Numbered from the stretch's first letter, positions 15,420-24,868 are shown. The stretch: 32,208 bases of DNA from Hyphomicrobiales bacterium (GCA_021775475.1 JAJFHS010000034.1:1-32208), one strand, 5' to 3'. Notes: generated by a model not told the origin, from the letters alone. A program made the numbers and translations.

Positions 15420-17201
15420 TTAGGCAGTTTCGCCAGCTTTCCGCGTCATTCCTGCAGACATTGACTTGTCGTAACCCGGATTGATTTGGGCGTCTATGAC
15501 GACTGTTTGCCCGGCATGGACAAGCTTTACGGCTTTGCGAACAAGATCAGCGAGTTCCCCGACATTCTTTGCCGGCCCTAGGGTCATCAATCCCTGGGCT
15601 TTGGCAATTGCGTTTAAATCAATATCAGGTCCGCCAATATGTTGCCCAATCCACTTGTTTTCAGATGGCCGTTGGCGCTCGTCAGCTACTTTTTCCTGGT
15701 GTATCTCATCGTTGTAAAAAGAACGGTTATTGGCGATGATTGCAAGAAATGGAATACGGTAGCGTGCAGCCGTCCAAAGAGCGGAAACGCCCATCATGTA
15801 ATCACCATCCCCAAGGACCGCGACAGGCAAACGTTTGCCACCGCGCAATGCGAGTGCTGCTCCAACCAACATGCCAGGGCCAGAACCTATTCCAGCACCA
15901 CCATCATAACCCAGGTAATCCAACGGATGCCTGAAATGCCATGATTCACCAATCCAACCTAAGGGCAGACGCACGAGACAAACTGTTTCACCCGCCAATC
16001 CTTCACCAATTGATGCCGAAAGGTTTTTGGTATCGAGCTCATCGCTCCTCTCATTGATTTTGAAGGCAGGGCAGGTAGGTAGGTTGTCGGGCATTTCTTT
16101 GCCATGAATATTTAGATGTTCGCACAATAAGCCAATTACAGTGTCTGGTTCAGAGGCTAAATGTAAATCCGCTGGTGCCAATGCTTGGTGATCAAAACTC
16201 CATCCGTTATGAATATGGTGATCGATGGTGATTTGGATAATCTTTACATTCGATTCCAATTGTCCCGCCTGCTTCAAAGTTCCGGCTAAATCGACCCAGT
16301 CGAAGCTGATTATTAAATCTGCGTTTGCAATTGTTTTTGCACTGTCCGGCGAAAGGAAGAAACTAGGGTGGCCAGCGTGCAGAGTATGATCAGTAGGGAA
16401 GGCGGCACCAACTTTTATATCGGTGATAACGTTGGCCTTATAGTGTTCTGCAAGTGCAACTCGACGCGCCCATTCTTTGGTCCCGCGTGACACCCGCCCC
16501 ATTAAAAAAACAGGGCTTATTGATGCGTCTAATAATTTTATAGATTTTTTTATCGCTGATGCAGAAGGCGCTGTTGGCTCAGGCAACTGATAGCGATCTA
16601 ATTGTGGAATTGATACTTTGTCATCTAACTGCTCTTCTTGAACCGTAACATCAAAAGCAACATATACGGGTCCCTTAGGCGCTGTATTAGCGATGATAGA
16701 ACTGCGGAGCATGCTTTCAAGGGACGCTTCAAGCGACGTTGGCTGATCATCCCACTTTACGTAGGGACGAACGATGGCTGCCTGATCGCGAGAAGTGTGT
16801 ATCCAGTCGATCCAGGGTCTTCGAAGATTGGCATCAATCGGACCCGTTGCACCAAATATCAACACAGGAACTCTGTCACACCAGGCATTGTAAATCGCCA
16901 TTGATGCATGCATAAGTCCCACATTGCTATGAACGATAACGGCCATTGGTTTTTCAGTGACTTTGGCCCAGCCATGGGCAATTGCTACTGTATGTTCTTC
17001 GTGTAAACAGAGCAGTAATTGCGGATTTTCGTTGCCAAGGTAATTTACAAGGCTGTCATGAAGACCACGAAAACTTGAGCCAGGATTAAGTGCAACATAT
17101 TGGACATCCAAATGTTGGAGCATCTTTGCAATAAGGTCGCTTCCCCATTCCTCTTTAATTTCAGCCCCAATCATGGGTCGTTCCACTTTTTGTCCAACCA
17201 T
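15420..17201 (-). CDS. ThDP-dependent decarboxylase, benzoylformate decarboxylase-like
   Basis: 593 aa from the ATG at 17201, chosen because GGGGGA lies just before it; an ATG 12 nt upstream lacks such a site. The fold is that of the acetolactate synthase/benzoylformate decarboxylase family. The cofactor Glu is in CLHEEH (about 68-69); the ThDP-Mg motif is GDGDYMMG (464-471) with the closing NN at 491-492. The three catalytic residues of benzoylformate decarboxylase have counterparts: Ser42 in NPGS, His91 in VHSNVG and His278 in GHPSFF. This favours non-oxidative decarboxylation of an aromatic 2-oxoacid to an aldehyde. It is divergent from an aldehyde dehydrogenase and shares its operator type. 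2-Carboxybenzoylformate is my suggested substrate, by inference. Confidence 0.8.
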   Translation of the reverse strand: MVGQKVERPMIGAEIKEEWGSDLIAKMLQHLDVQYVALNPGSSFRGLHDSLVNYLGNENPQLLLCLHEEHTVAIAHGWAKVTEKPMAVIVHSNVGLMHASMAIYNAWCDRVPVLIFGATGPIDANLRRPWIDWIHTSRDQAAIVRPYVKWDDQPTSLEASLESMLRSSIIANTAPKGPVYVAFDVTVQEEQLDDKVSIPQLDRYQLPEPTAPSASAIKKSIKLLDASISPVFLMGRVSRGTKEWARRVALAEHYKANVITDIKVGAAFPTDHTLHAGHPSFFLSPDSAKTIANADLIISFDWVDLAGTLKQAGQLESNVKIIQITIDHHIHNGWSFDHQALAPADLHLASEPDTVIGLLCEHLNIHGKEMPDNLPTCPAFKINERSDELDTKNLSASIGEGLAGETVCLVRLPLGWIGESWHFRHPLDYLGYDGGAGIGSGPGMLVGAALALRGGKRLPVAVLGDGDYMMGVSALWTAARYRIPFLAIIANNRSFYNDEIHQEKVADERQRPSENKWIGQHIGGPDIDLNAIAKAQGLMTLGPAKNVGELADLVRKAVKLVHAGQTVVIDAQINPGYDKSMSAGMTRKAGETA

Positions 17202-17240
17202 ATCATCCCCCATAAAATATTGTTTCTGAAGGTTATTTAT

Positions 17241-17252
17241 TTAGATATCTAA
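17241..17252. promoter_or_regulatory. TTAGATATCTAA operator, decarboxylase side
   Basis: A perfect copy of the palindrome, 39 bp upstream of the decarboxylase ATG at 17201 in the divergent promoter region 17214-17486. Confidence 0.7.
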
Positions 17253-17443
17253 TTATAATGTCAACCGAAAAACAAAATCACCAGAACCGCTCAAACCCAT
17301 TCGTAAACTGAAGTGCATATTACAGATCTCGAAGGGGTAATTGTTTAGTCAAGTGCCTCAATTTATTTCAGCTCAGGGGTTATCTTAAATACTTAATACT
17401 GGCTTATTAGGCTGGACAAAATCATTCCGTACTATTAATAATA

Positions 17444-17455
17444 TTAGATAGCTAA
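17444..17455. promoter_or_regulatory. TTAGATATCTAA-like operator, dehydrogenase side
   Basis: TTAGATAGCTAA, one base off the palindrome, 31 bp before the aldehyde dehydrogenase ATG. With the copy at 17241 it gives each divergent gene its own site. Confidence 0.6.
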
Positions 17456-17486
17456 TTTTATTAATATGAGTTGATAGATACCCAAA

Positions 17487-18971
17487 ATGACAACACCATC
17501 CGAGAACGAAAACTGGGAACCAAGGTTGCCAGACAATTTTTCTTTATATTATGGAAATGCTTGGCATGAGCCATTAGACGGAAATTATATCGAAACCTAT
17601 AATCCCGGGCGGGGAACCGTTTTGGGAAAAGTAGCAGATGCACGTGCATCGGATGTCGATAAAGTCGTTGCTGCTGCACGTATTGGATTTCTTGAATGGA
17701 GAGATGTCCCACCACTTGAACGTGCCCGTATACTGAAAGAAATTGCCGTAATTTTGCGCGCAAACGCTAAGGAGTTAGCGACAATCGATTCCGCCAACTG
17801 TGGTAACCCGGTAAAAGAAATGCTGGGAGACGCGAATATTGCTGCAGCACAAATGGAATTCTTTGCTGGCCTTGTTACGGAGATGAAAGGGTCATCCATT
17901 CCGATGGGCCCTAATGCAGTTAATTTTTCCATTCGTCAGCCGCTTGGGGTCGTGGCAAGAATTCTTGCCTACAATCATCCGTTTATGTTTTGCGGAGGGA
18001 AAATGGCGGCACCACTTGCAGCTGGCAATTCCGTGATTATTAAACCTCCAACTCAAGCTCCTCTATCTACGTTTCGCTTAGCCGAATTAATTGACGGACT
18101 TTTACCAGCAGGGGTTTTTAACGTAGTACCAGGTGGGGTTGAAGCCGGCGCAGCTTTGGCGGCTCACAAAGATGTGGCCAAAGTAACTCTCATCGGGTCA
18201 ATTGCTGCTGGACGTGCTGTTATGCGCGCAGCTAGTGAGACCATCAAGCCTGTACTTTTGGAATTAGGTGGCAAGAATGCTCTTATCGCATTCCCTGATA
18301 CTGCTCCGGAGAAAATCGCTAAAGCGATAGTGGAAGGGATGAATTTTTCCTGGTGTGGTCAATCATGTGGATCGACGAGCCGAGCATTCTTGCATGATGA
18401 TATACATGATGCTGTTGTTCGCTTGTTGCCAGATGCTGTCTCCAACTTTAAACCTGGAATACCTACGAAACCAAGTACCACAATGGGTGCGTTAGTCAGC
18501 AAGCAGCATTTTGACCGCGTCATGACTTTTATTGACAGTGCTAAATCAGAAGGTGCTGAAGTTGTAACGGGTGGCAAAGCGGCTTCTTCACCCGATCTTG
18601 AGCAAGGCCACTACATCGAACCAACAATTTTTAAAAACGTCGAACCAGAAATGCGGATTGCTTCAGAGGAGATATTTGGACCGGTTTTGGCTATTCGAAA
18701 ATGGTCTGATGAAAAAGAAATGTTGGATGAAGTTAATTCATTAGAATATGGATTAACCTGTTCAATCTGGACACAGAATGTGAGTAAGGCGCATCAGATT
18801 TCTGCAAAAGTCGAAGTCGGCTTCGTGTGGATAAATGAAGTAGCCAAACATTTTCTGGGCGCACCGTTTGGTGGAGTCAAGCAATCAGGAATTGGGCGAG
18901 AAGAAGGTATCGATGAGCTTTTATGTTTCACCCAAGAAAAAAACATTCACATTAACATATCCTCTGACTAG
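17487..18971 (+). CDS. NAD(P)-dependent aldehyde dehydrogenase
   Basis: A 494-aa member of the ALDH superfamily that oxidises an aldehyde to a carboxylic acid. Catalytic Cys294 lies in GQSCGSTSR, the general-base Glu259 in LLELGGKNA, and oxyanion-hole Asn163 in YNHPF; the cofactor segment is IIKPPTQAP. The C-terminal FGGVKQSGIGREEG motif is also present. Length is typical. It is divergent from the ThDP decarboxylase, an arrangement that echoes the benzoylformate decarboxylase/benzaldehyde dehydrogenase pair of mandelate pathways. In this setting 2-carboxybenzaldehyde to phthalate is a natural guess; vanillin- or benzaldehyde-type substrates remain possible. A terminator follows about 80 bp after the stop. 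Confidence 0.9.
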   Translation: MTTPSENENWEPRLPDNFSLYYGNAWHEPLDGNYIETYNPGRGTVLGKVADARASDVDKVVAAARIGFLEWRDVPPLERARILKEIAVILRANAKELATIDSANCGNPVKEMLGDANIAAAQMEFFAGLVTEMKGSSIPMGPNAVNFSIRQPLGVVARILAYNHPFMFCGGKMAAPLAAGNSVIIKPPTQAPLSTFRLAELIDGLLPAGVFNVVPGGVEAGAALAAHKDVAKVTLIGSIAAGRAVMRAASETIKPVLLELGGKNALIAFPDTAPEKIAKAIVEGMNFSWCGQSCGSTSRAFLHDDIHDAVVRLLPDAVSNFKPGIPTKPSTTMGALVSKQHFDRVMTFIDSAKSEGAEVVTGGKAASSPDLEQGHYIEPTIFKNVEPEMRIASEEIFGPVLAIRKWSDEKEMLDEVNSLEYGLTCSIWTQNVSKAHQISAKVEVGFVWINEVAKHFLGAPFGGVKQSGIGREEGIDELLCFTQEKNIHINISSD

Positions 18972-19048
18972 GATATTTCATCGATATGCTGATTGTCTCT
19001 GGTATTCAAATACTCTGGGAACAATTGTCGATAGTTTGTGATTTAAAG

Positions 19049-19080
19049 AATGCCGCCCCGGTTAGTGGGCGGCATTTTAT
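19049..19080 (+). terminator. Rho-independent terminator
   Basis: Arms AATGCCGCCC and GGGCGGCATT with an 8-nt loop, followed by TTAT. GC-rich stem with A's before and T's after, so it can serve the aldehyde dehydrogenase transcript and, from the other side, the pca operon end. Confidence 0.8.
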
Positions 19081-19127
19081 TATGGAATAGGGTCAAGTAA
19101 ATGTTGGCGCCAACTTATTGTTAGGCG

Positions 19128-20183
19128 TTATTTTCCGAGCTGATCTATACTATTTAGTAGGTCACGTAAGGTGCCGAGAGAGTTTCCCGTAGTTATGATC
19201 ATTTGAGGGAGCACCATCCATTCTAAAGTCCAGGCAGCACCTGAACGCTCTTGTTCGTGCAGTAGAGTATGATGCATCGCCGATATTTGAGTTGCATTAA
19301 ATCTTGCAAGTGACATCAGAGTTTCGGCCTTTACTGGGTTTTTCTTGTGAGGCATTGCCGAGGATCCACCCACATCGGAAAGCTTGATTTCTTCAAATTC
19401 GTTCTGGTTCATCAGCACAATATCTTTACCGATTTTTCCTATCGAACCCGACAGCATTGATAGCCAGTTAGAAAATTCAACAAGCCCATCGCGCCTTGTG
19501 TGCCAGTTACTATCAGTAAATTCGAGTGACAATTCTCGGGCAAGTCGTTTGCGCACGATAGTGGCTTTGTCTCCCAATTTGTTGAGCGTTCCCACCGCGC
19601 CGCCAAATTGCCCCTGCAACAAGCGAGGTTTGATTTCATCCAAACGAACAAGATGAGTGCTGAGGGGACTGCGCCAGTTGGATATTCGATCGGCAACTGT
19701 CAAAGGCAAAGCCGCTTGCATTCTTGTGCGCCCCATCAAGGGTTTTTCGCCGTGCTTATCGATGAGAATTTGAAAAATTGTGTCGATGGAAATCAAACGA
19801 GTTTCTAATATTTCCAGGCATGGAAACAATCGCAAGATCAGACTTGTATCAACCACATCTTGACTGGTGGCACCGAAATGTACGGCTCCTTCGCTGTCAC
19901 CACAATGAGCACGCAATTGACGCACTAGGTCGGGGACGACCACACCATCGCGCGCGGTGGCCGCTTTCAACACATCCAAGTCTGGTGTGAAATCTTTGAT
20001 TTTTGCAGTTGCCGAATTGGCAATATCTTTGCTGACCAGTTCTGCATCCGCAAGCCCGAGTGCAAGCGCACTTTCAAAGTGGAGCATAGCGGAAATGTCG
20101 TTTTCGGCAGAGAAATACGGTTCTAATTCTTCGTCACCCAGCAAGCCAGAAAGAAAAGGATGATTGAAAACTGAGCTGCTCAT
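19128..20183 (-). CDS. pcaB: 3-carboxy-cis,cis-muconate cycloisomerase
   Basis: 351 aa from the ATG at 20183; the frame extends upstream but would overlap pcaF. It turns beta-carboxymuconate into gamma-carboxymuconolactone. It belongs to the fumarase/aspartase superfamily: signature GSSAMPHKKNP (about 273-283), and HFGATSQDVVDTSL in the second conserved region. The short length matches rhizobial-type PcaB rather than the roughly 450-residue Pseudomonas form. It starts 2 bp after the pcaF stop with GAGG inside the pcaF end, so it is the last gene of the operon and translationally coupled. Confidence 0.93.
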   Translation of the reverse strand: MSSSVFNHPFLSGLLGDEELEPYFSAENDISAMLHFESALALGLADAELVSKDIANSATAKIKDFTPDLDVLKAATARDGVVVPDLVRQLRAHCGDSEGAVHFGATSQDVVDTSLILRLFPCLEILETRLISIDTIFQILIDKHGEKPLMGRTRMQAALPLTVADRISNWRSPLSTHLVRLDEIKPRLLQGQFGGAVGTLNKLGDKATIVRKRLARELSLEFTDSNWHTRRDGLVEFSNWLSMLSGSIGKIGKDIVLMNQNEFEEIKLSDVGGSSAMPHKKNPVKAETLMSLARFNATQISAMHHTLLHEQERSGAAWTLEWMVLPQMIITTGNSLGTLRDLLNSIDQLGK

Positions 20184-20185
20184 GG

Positions 20186-21391
20186 CTAAACGGCCTCGAT
20201 GGCAATGGCGATGCCCTGTCCAACCCCAATGCACATAGTGGCAAGTGCAAATTTTGATCCGCGCTCTAACAATTCAAGTGCAGCTGTCCCAGTGATCCTT
20301 GCGCCAGATGCTCCAAGAGGGTGCCCGAGTGCGATTGCGCCGCCATTGGGATTCACGTGTTCCGCATCATCGGCAATACCAAGGTCCCGCAAGGTTGCGA
20401 GGCCTTGTGCTGCGAAAGCCTCGTTGAGTTCCACCACATCGAAGTCCGTAGGTTTCATGTTGAGACGGGCACATAACTTGTGAGTTGCCGGCGCCGGTCC
20501 AAAGCCCATAATGCGCGGTGCGACGCCTGCAGTTGCTCCGCCAAGAATTCTGGCAATCGGTGTGAGCCCATGTTTTTTAATTGCATCTTCAGAGGCAATA
20601 ATCAGTGCTGCGGCACCATCATTAACACCGGATGCATTGCCTGCAGTGACTGTGCCACCGTCGCGGAAAGGCGTTGGCAATTTGGCAAGTTTCTCGGCAG
20701 TTGTGCCAGGACGTGGATGTTCATCAACGCTGACGACGATTGGATCGCCTTTGCGTTGCGGTATGGTGACTGATGTGATTTCCTTAGCCAGTCTGCCGCT
20801 ATCGATTGCAGCCCCTGCTTTGGCCTGAGAACGAGCAGCAAAAGCATCTTGGTCTTCGCGAGAAATATTAAACTCTTCGGCCACGTTCTCCGCAGTGTCG
20901 GGCATTGAATCCACTCCGTACATTCTTTTCATCAACGGATTGATGAAACGCCAACCGATTGTTGTGTCGTGAATTTCGGCGGCTCTGGAAAATGCTGTAT
21001 TTGCCTTGGGCATGACAAAGGGTGAACGCGACATGCTTTCAACGCCGCCTGCGATAGCAAAGTCGATTTCGCCAGCTTTGATCCCGCGCGCTGCGATCAT
21101 GATGGCATCCATTCCCGAACCACAAAGGCGGTTGATGGTATTAGCCGAAACGGTCTCTGGAAGTCCTGCCAGAAGAAGCGACATGCGACCGACATTGCGA
21201 TTGTCTTCGCCAGCCTGATTGACGCAACCATAATGGAGATCATCAAGGGCGGCCCAATCTGCATTGGGGTTGCGGTCTTGAAGTGCTTTGAGTGGAACCG
21301 CACCCAAATCATCGGGGCGTACATGGGCTAATGATCCACCGAAGCGGCCAATGGGAGTACGGATATAGTCGCAAATAAATGCTTCTGCCAT
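20186..21391 (-). CDS. pcaF: Beta-ketoadipyl-CoA thiolase
   Basis: A 401-aa thiolase that cleaves 3-oxoadipyl-CoA with CoA into succinyl-CoA and acetyl-CoA, the last step of the pathway. Catalytic residues are Cys90 (NRLCGSGMD), His357 ([11 protein letters not shown]) and Cys387 (MCIGVGQG). Length and context identify PcaF rather than an acetoacetyl-CoA thiolase: it follows pcaIJ directly, 53 bp after the pcaJ stop, and precedes pcaB. AGGAAA lies before its ATG. Confidence 0.93.
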   Translation of the reverse strand: MAEAFICDYIRTPIGRFGGSLAHVRPDDLGAVPLKALQDRNPNADWAALDDLHYGCVNQAGEDNRNVGRMSLLLAGLPETVSANTINRLCGSGMDAIMIAARGIKAGEIDFAIAGGVESMSRSPFVMPKANTAFSRAAEIHDTTIGWRFINPLMKRMYGVDSMPDTAENVAEEFNISREDQDAFAARSQAKAGAAIDSGRLAKEITSVTIPQRKGDPIVVSVDEHPRPGTTAEKLAKLPTPFRDGGTVTAGNASGVNDGAAALIIASEDAIKKHGLTPIARILGGATAGVAPRIMGFGPAPATHKLCARLNMKPTDFDVVELNEAFAAQGLATLRDLGIADDAEHVNPNGGAIALGHPLGASGARITGTAALELLERGSKFALATMCIGVGQGIAIAIEAV

Positions 21392-21444
21392 TTTTGTTTC
21401 CTAATATCAGGAGCTATCAATTTTTATCAGCTCGATAACGCTGC

Positions 21445-22215
21445 TTATAAAGAATGGGCGATGGCCGTACGAGACTGGAGATCACGCAAAGTGTTGAGTT
21501 CCAATTCGGTTGGGACCGGTGTTTCACGTACATCTTGTGCGTATTTTATAGACCATCCGCAGGTAGCCTGCAAATCGTCGCGGGTTACGCCTTCATGGAT
21601 TGAAACGACGGTGAATTCTTTGGTTTCTGGGTCGGGTTTCCAAACCGCTAGATCGGTGATCAGCACGGTTGGCCCCTTGGTTTTAACGCCATAAGTGTCC
21701 TCGCGATCGTTGCCACCAGTGCCATGGCCAAGGGAAGTGTAAAAATCTACCGCTTCCACCATGCCACGCAAAGCTTGCTTGGAGGTGATGAATACCTGAT
21801 GGGCAGAGGTTGCAATTTCCGGAGCCCCGCCACCACCAGGTAAGCGTATTTTGGGATTGTGATAATCGCCAATCACCGTAGTGTTGAGATTGCCAAACTT
21901 ATCGATTTGGGCAGCGCCCAGAAAGCCAACGGTAACGTGGCCGCCCTGCAACCAGTACCGGAACATTTCCGGCACGGAGACAGTCGTAACTGCTGTATCG
22001 CAAAGTTCACCATCACCAATGGATAGAGGCAGTACGTTCGGCGCTGTTCCAAGGGTGCCAGATTCATATATCAGTGTAATATCAGGTGCATGAGTCAGCC
22101 GCGCTACATTGCAAGCAGCGGAGGGTGCGCCGATGCCAACGAAACATACATCATCGTTGGTCAGCAAGCGGGATGCAGCGATCGTCATCATTTCGTCAGG
22201 AGTAAATTCAACCAT
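21445..22215 (-). CDS. pcaJ: 3-oxoadipate CoA-transferase subunit B
   Basis: A 256-aa subunit of the succinyl-CoA:3-oxoadipate CoA-transferase. It is of the larger glutaconate-CoA-transferase-like class (as CatJ). The probable catalytic Glu is E51 in LIYESGTLG. GLPGGGG-like glycine loops appear in RLPGGGGAPEIAT. Its start codon overlaps the pcaI stop by one base, which supports equal production of the two subunits. It acts after pcaD and supplies 3-oxoadipyl-CoA to PcaF. Confidence 0.92.
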   Translation of the reverse strand: MVEFTPDEMMTIAASRLLTNDDVCFVGIGAPSAACNVARLTHAPDITLIYESGTLGTAPNVLPLSIGDGELCDTAVTTVSVPEMFRYWLQGGHVTVGFLGAAQIDKFGNLNTTVIGDYHNPKIRLPGGGGAPEIATSAHQVFITSKQALRGMVEAVDFYTSLGHGTGGNDREDTYGVKTKGPTVLITDLAVWKPDPETKEFTVVSIHEGVTRDDLQATCGWSIKYAQDVRETPVPTELELNTLRDLQSRTAIAHSL

Positions 22216-23075
22216 TATTTTGCTCCTCTTAAATGGGCCACGCGGCCTTCAAAAACTTCCGGGCCGACACTCATGACATTGTCTTCCATCCATTTTGCAA
22301 ATAAATCTCGATCAGCAGAGATTGCCGCCCATTCTTTATAGGCAGCGTTATCGCGCTGATAATAATTGTGGCTGTAAGACGGATGCGCTCCGCCCGGTAC
22401 TACACAAATTGCATCCACTACAAAATGAGGCAGGATGCATGTATTGGGATGCATGTCGTCGAAATCATCGACAATTTCTTCAACAGTCACTATGGCTTTT
22501 TGGGCAGCAAGGACGGCTTCTTTTTGAACGCCGATAATGCCTTCGATCAATACTTCACCGCGTTTATTCGCACGTTGTGCATGGATGACAGAAACTTCCG
22601 GTTGTACCGAGGGAACCGCCGCCAGTTTTTCGCCGGTAAACGGACAAATCACGTGTTTGATATTCGGATTTACCTTGGCAAGTTCAGCACCAAGAAAACC
22701 CCTGAAAATGGCGCAAGGCAATCCGGCGGCACCTGCTTCATATGCATTGGCCATAGCACTGTGGGAATATTCTTCATAAGTGATGGCGGAAGGGTATTCG
22801 TGCTCAATGGAATCGCGGACTCGTTTCAACAGACCTACGCCTGGATTTCCCATGAAGGAGAATATGAGCTTTTTGATACAACCCATACCGACCATTTGAT
22901 CATAAATGATATCAGGTGTCATACGGATTGCCGTAAGGTCTCTGCGGCCCTGGCGAATGATTTCATGGGCAGCCGCATGAGGGATCAAATGAGTGAATCC
23001 CTCGAGCGCAATCAGCTGCCCATCTTTAATATATTTGGCCACCGCGTCTTGCAGTGACATGAACTTATCCGACAT
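22215..23075 (-). CDS. pcaI: 3-oxoadipate CoA-transferase subunit A
   Basis: A 286-aa partner of PcaJ in the CoA-transferase. The N-terminus has the CoA-transferase family I pattern LIALEGFTHLIPHAAAHEII, followed by SFMGNPGVGLLKR. Size again fits the glutaconate-type class. It starts 12 nt after the pcaG stop; an internal ATG at 23060 is an alternative start because the Shine-Dalgarno before 23075 is weak. Confidence 0.92.
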   Translation of the reverse strand: MSDKFMSLQDAVAKYIKDGQLIALEGFTHLIPHAAAHEIIRQGRRDLTAIRMTPDIIYDQMVGMGCIKKLIFSFMGNPGVGLLKRVRDSIEHEYPSAITYEEYSHSAMANAYEAGAAGLPCAIFRGFLGAELAKVNPNIKHVICPFTGEKLAAVPSVQPEVSVIHAQRANKRGEVLIEGIIGVQKEAVLAAQKAIVTVEEIVDDFDDMHPNTCILPHFVVDAICVVPGGAHPSYSHNYYQRDNAAYKEWAAISADRDLFAKWMEDNVMSVGPEVFEGRVAHLRGAK

Positions 23076-23087
23076 GTTTAGCTTTCG

Positions 23088-23705
23088 TTAGATGTCAAAA
23101 AATACGGTTTCATTATCACCTTGTAGGACAATGTCGAATGTGTATTCACCATCTCCCGTTCTTTCGGCAATAAGGGTTGGAATGCGCACCTTATGTTCAA
23201 TGCGCGCGAGCACTGGATCAGCCGCATTTGCTTCTTTTTCCTCAGGGAAATACATGCGGGTGTGAAGCCCTATATTGATGCCTCTTGCCACAATCCAGAA
23301 GGTGATATGTGGTGCCATCGGTTTGCCGTCTATGAAAGGAACAATGCCTGGTTTGATGGTTTCAAACACATATTCACCGCTTGTATAATCACCAGGGGAA
23401 CGTCCCCAACCGATAAAATTAGCATCAGCAACGCCTCGAAATTCATTGACTGCTGGATAAAGGCCTTTGTGATCTGCCTGCCAAATCTCAAGCATGACGT
23501 CTTTCAACACAGTGCCGGTGCCATCGAAAACTTTACCGCGAATGGTGATACGCTCGCCTTCTGTTTTGTCATTGATCATGCGCGATCCAAGATCTTCAGG
23601 ATAAACGCCCTCAATGCCGCAAAAATTTGGTACGCAACCGATATGCACGTAGGGACCGGCGGTTTGCGAAGCGGACTCCTTTAAGAAGTTCAATTTCTGG
23701 GCCAT
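23088..23705 (-). CDS. pcaG: Protocatechuate 3,4-dioxygenase alpha subunit
   Basis: 205 aa from the ATG at 23705, which is preceded by GGAGGG; the frame extends further up inside pcaH but that start is not credible. The alpha chain pairs with PcaH and helps form the active-site pocket, but lacks the iron ligands. Family marks are QTAGPYVHIGC at the N-terminus and PGIVPFIDGKPMAPHITFWI. The start lies one base after the pcaH stop. Confidence 0.94.
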   Translation of the reverse strand: MAQKLNFLKESASQTAGPYVHIGCVPNFCGIEGVYPEDLGSRMINDKTEGERITIRGKVFDGTGTVLKDVMLEIWQADHKGLYPAVNEFRGVADANFIGWGRSPGDYTSGEYVFETIKPGIVPFIDGKPMAPHITFWIVARGINIGLHTRMYFPEEKEANAADPVLARIEHKVRIPTLIAERTGDGEYTFDIVLQGDNETVFFDI

Positions 23706-23706
23706 T

Positions 23707-24450
23707 TTAATTACCCTCCATACGATTTTCAAACATTGTGGAGCGGCGCCCTCGTAATACAATGTCAAATTTATAAGCCCGGGCATCCATCGGGATTGTG
23801 TTTGCCAGATCAATCGGCGCAATCAGATCATTGATCGCGTTTTGATCAGTAATTGTGCGGAGGATTGGACAATGAGGGATCATTGGATCACCTTCAAAAT
23901 ACATCTGTGTAATCAATCGTTGTGCAAATGCATGTCCGAACAATGAGAAGTGGATATGGGCTGGACGCCAATCATTTGGCCCGTTTGGCCAGGGATACGC
24001 TCCGGGCTTGATGGTACGAAAGATATAATAGCCGTTGTCATCGGTGATGCACCGACCGCAACCGCCAAAATTTGCATCAAGCGCAGCAACATAGGTTTCC
24101 TTGGCATGGCGATATCTGCCGCCTGAATTGGCTTGCCAAACTTCAAGTAAGCAATCAGGAACACCGTTGCCGTTTTCATCCAAAACGCGTCCATGCACAA
24201 TGATGCGCTGGCCGATAGCGGTTTCGCCGGGAGCGGCGTAATTGGTCATCATATCGTTATCGAGATCACCCAGCATTGAGTGGCCGAATACCGGACCGGT
24301 AATCTCGCTCAACGTGTTATTCATGGAAATCAGCGCTTTGTGCGGCGATCGTACTACGCTGGTTTTATAACACGGGGTGTAGGCATCGGGCTGACGCACA
24401 CGATCACGTGGGAAGTAACTCCCCGATACTGGTTTTTGATTAGACTTCAT
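23707..24450 (-). CDS. pcaH: Protocatechuate 3,4-dioxygenase beta subunit
   Basis: A 247-aa catalytic chain of the intradiol enzyme that opens the protocatechuate ring between the two hydroxyls, giving beta-carboxy-cis,cis-muconate. The four Fe(III) ligands are Tyr113 (GGRYRH), Tyr152 (PGAYPW), His165 and His167 (RPAHIHF); their spacings 39, 13 and 2 equal those of the Pseudomonas enzyme. GGAGGA precedes the ATG, and the start overlaps the pcaC stop by 4 nt (ATGA). Confidence 0.96.
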   Translation of the reverse strand: MKSNQKPVSGSYFPRDRVRQPDAYTPCYKTSVVRSPHKALISMNNTLSEITGPVFGHSMLGDLDNDMMTNYAAPGETAIGQRIIVHGRVLDENGNGVPDCLLEVWQANSGGRYRHAKETYVAALDANFGGCGRCITDDNGYYIFRTIKPGAYPWPNGPNDWRPAHIHFSLFGHAFAQRLITQMYFEGDPMIPHCPILRTITDQNAINDLIAPIDLANTIPMDARAYKFDIVLRGRRSTMFENRMEGN

Positions 24451-24866
24451 TTAGTTCCTCCAACCTTGTTGAGATCAATGCCCATTTCCCCATAAGTTTT
24501 CTTCACGATTTTGATTGCGCTATTAGCTGCAGGCACGCCTGCGTAAACAGCCACATGCATCATGGCTTCACGAATATCTTCAATTGTTGCACCTGTATTT
24601 ACTGAGGCCCTTACATGCATAGCGACTTCCTCGTCATGCCCGAGTGCTGCTAGTAATGCGATGGTTACCATTGAGCGTTCGCGCTTGCTCCAATGCTCGC
24701 TTGACCAAACAGAACCCCACGCTCCTTCGGTGATAAATTCCTGAAAGGTCGCGTCAAATTCAGTGATATTGCCCAAAGCACGATCTACATGCTCATCGCC
24801 GAGAACCGAACGGCGAGTGGACATTCCGGTTTTATAGTGCTCTGATTTTTCTAATACTTTCTTCAA
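24447..24866 (-). CDS. pcaC: 4-carboxymuconolactone decarboxylase
   Basis: A 139-aa AhpD-like decarboxylase acting on gamma-carboxymuconolactone to give beta-ketoadipate enol-lactone. It shows the family region HDEEVAMHVRASVNTGATIE and EAMMHVAVYAGVPAANSA. The start is TTG at 24866, 2 bp after the pcaD stop, with AAGGGA inside the pcaD end; an ATG 14 codons later is the alternative. Coupled at both ends to pcaD and pcaH. Confidence 0.93.
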   Translation of the reverse strand: MKKVLEKSEHYKTGMSTRRSVLGDEHVDRALGNITEFDATFQEFITEGAWGSVWSSEHWSKRERSMVTIALLAALGHDEEVAMHVRASVNTGATIEDIREAMMHVAVYAGVPAANSAIKIVKKTYGEMGIDLNKVGGTK

Positions 24867-24868
24867 AA

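Noticed and set aside
22368..23057. Plus-strand frame of 229 aa opposite pcaI
   Set aside because: It is fully antisense to a well-supported pca gene in a tight operon and has no family-like motif or ribosome-binding site.
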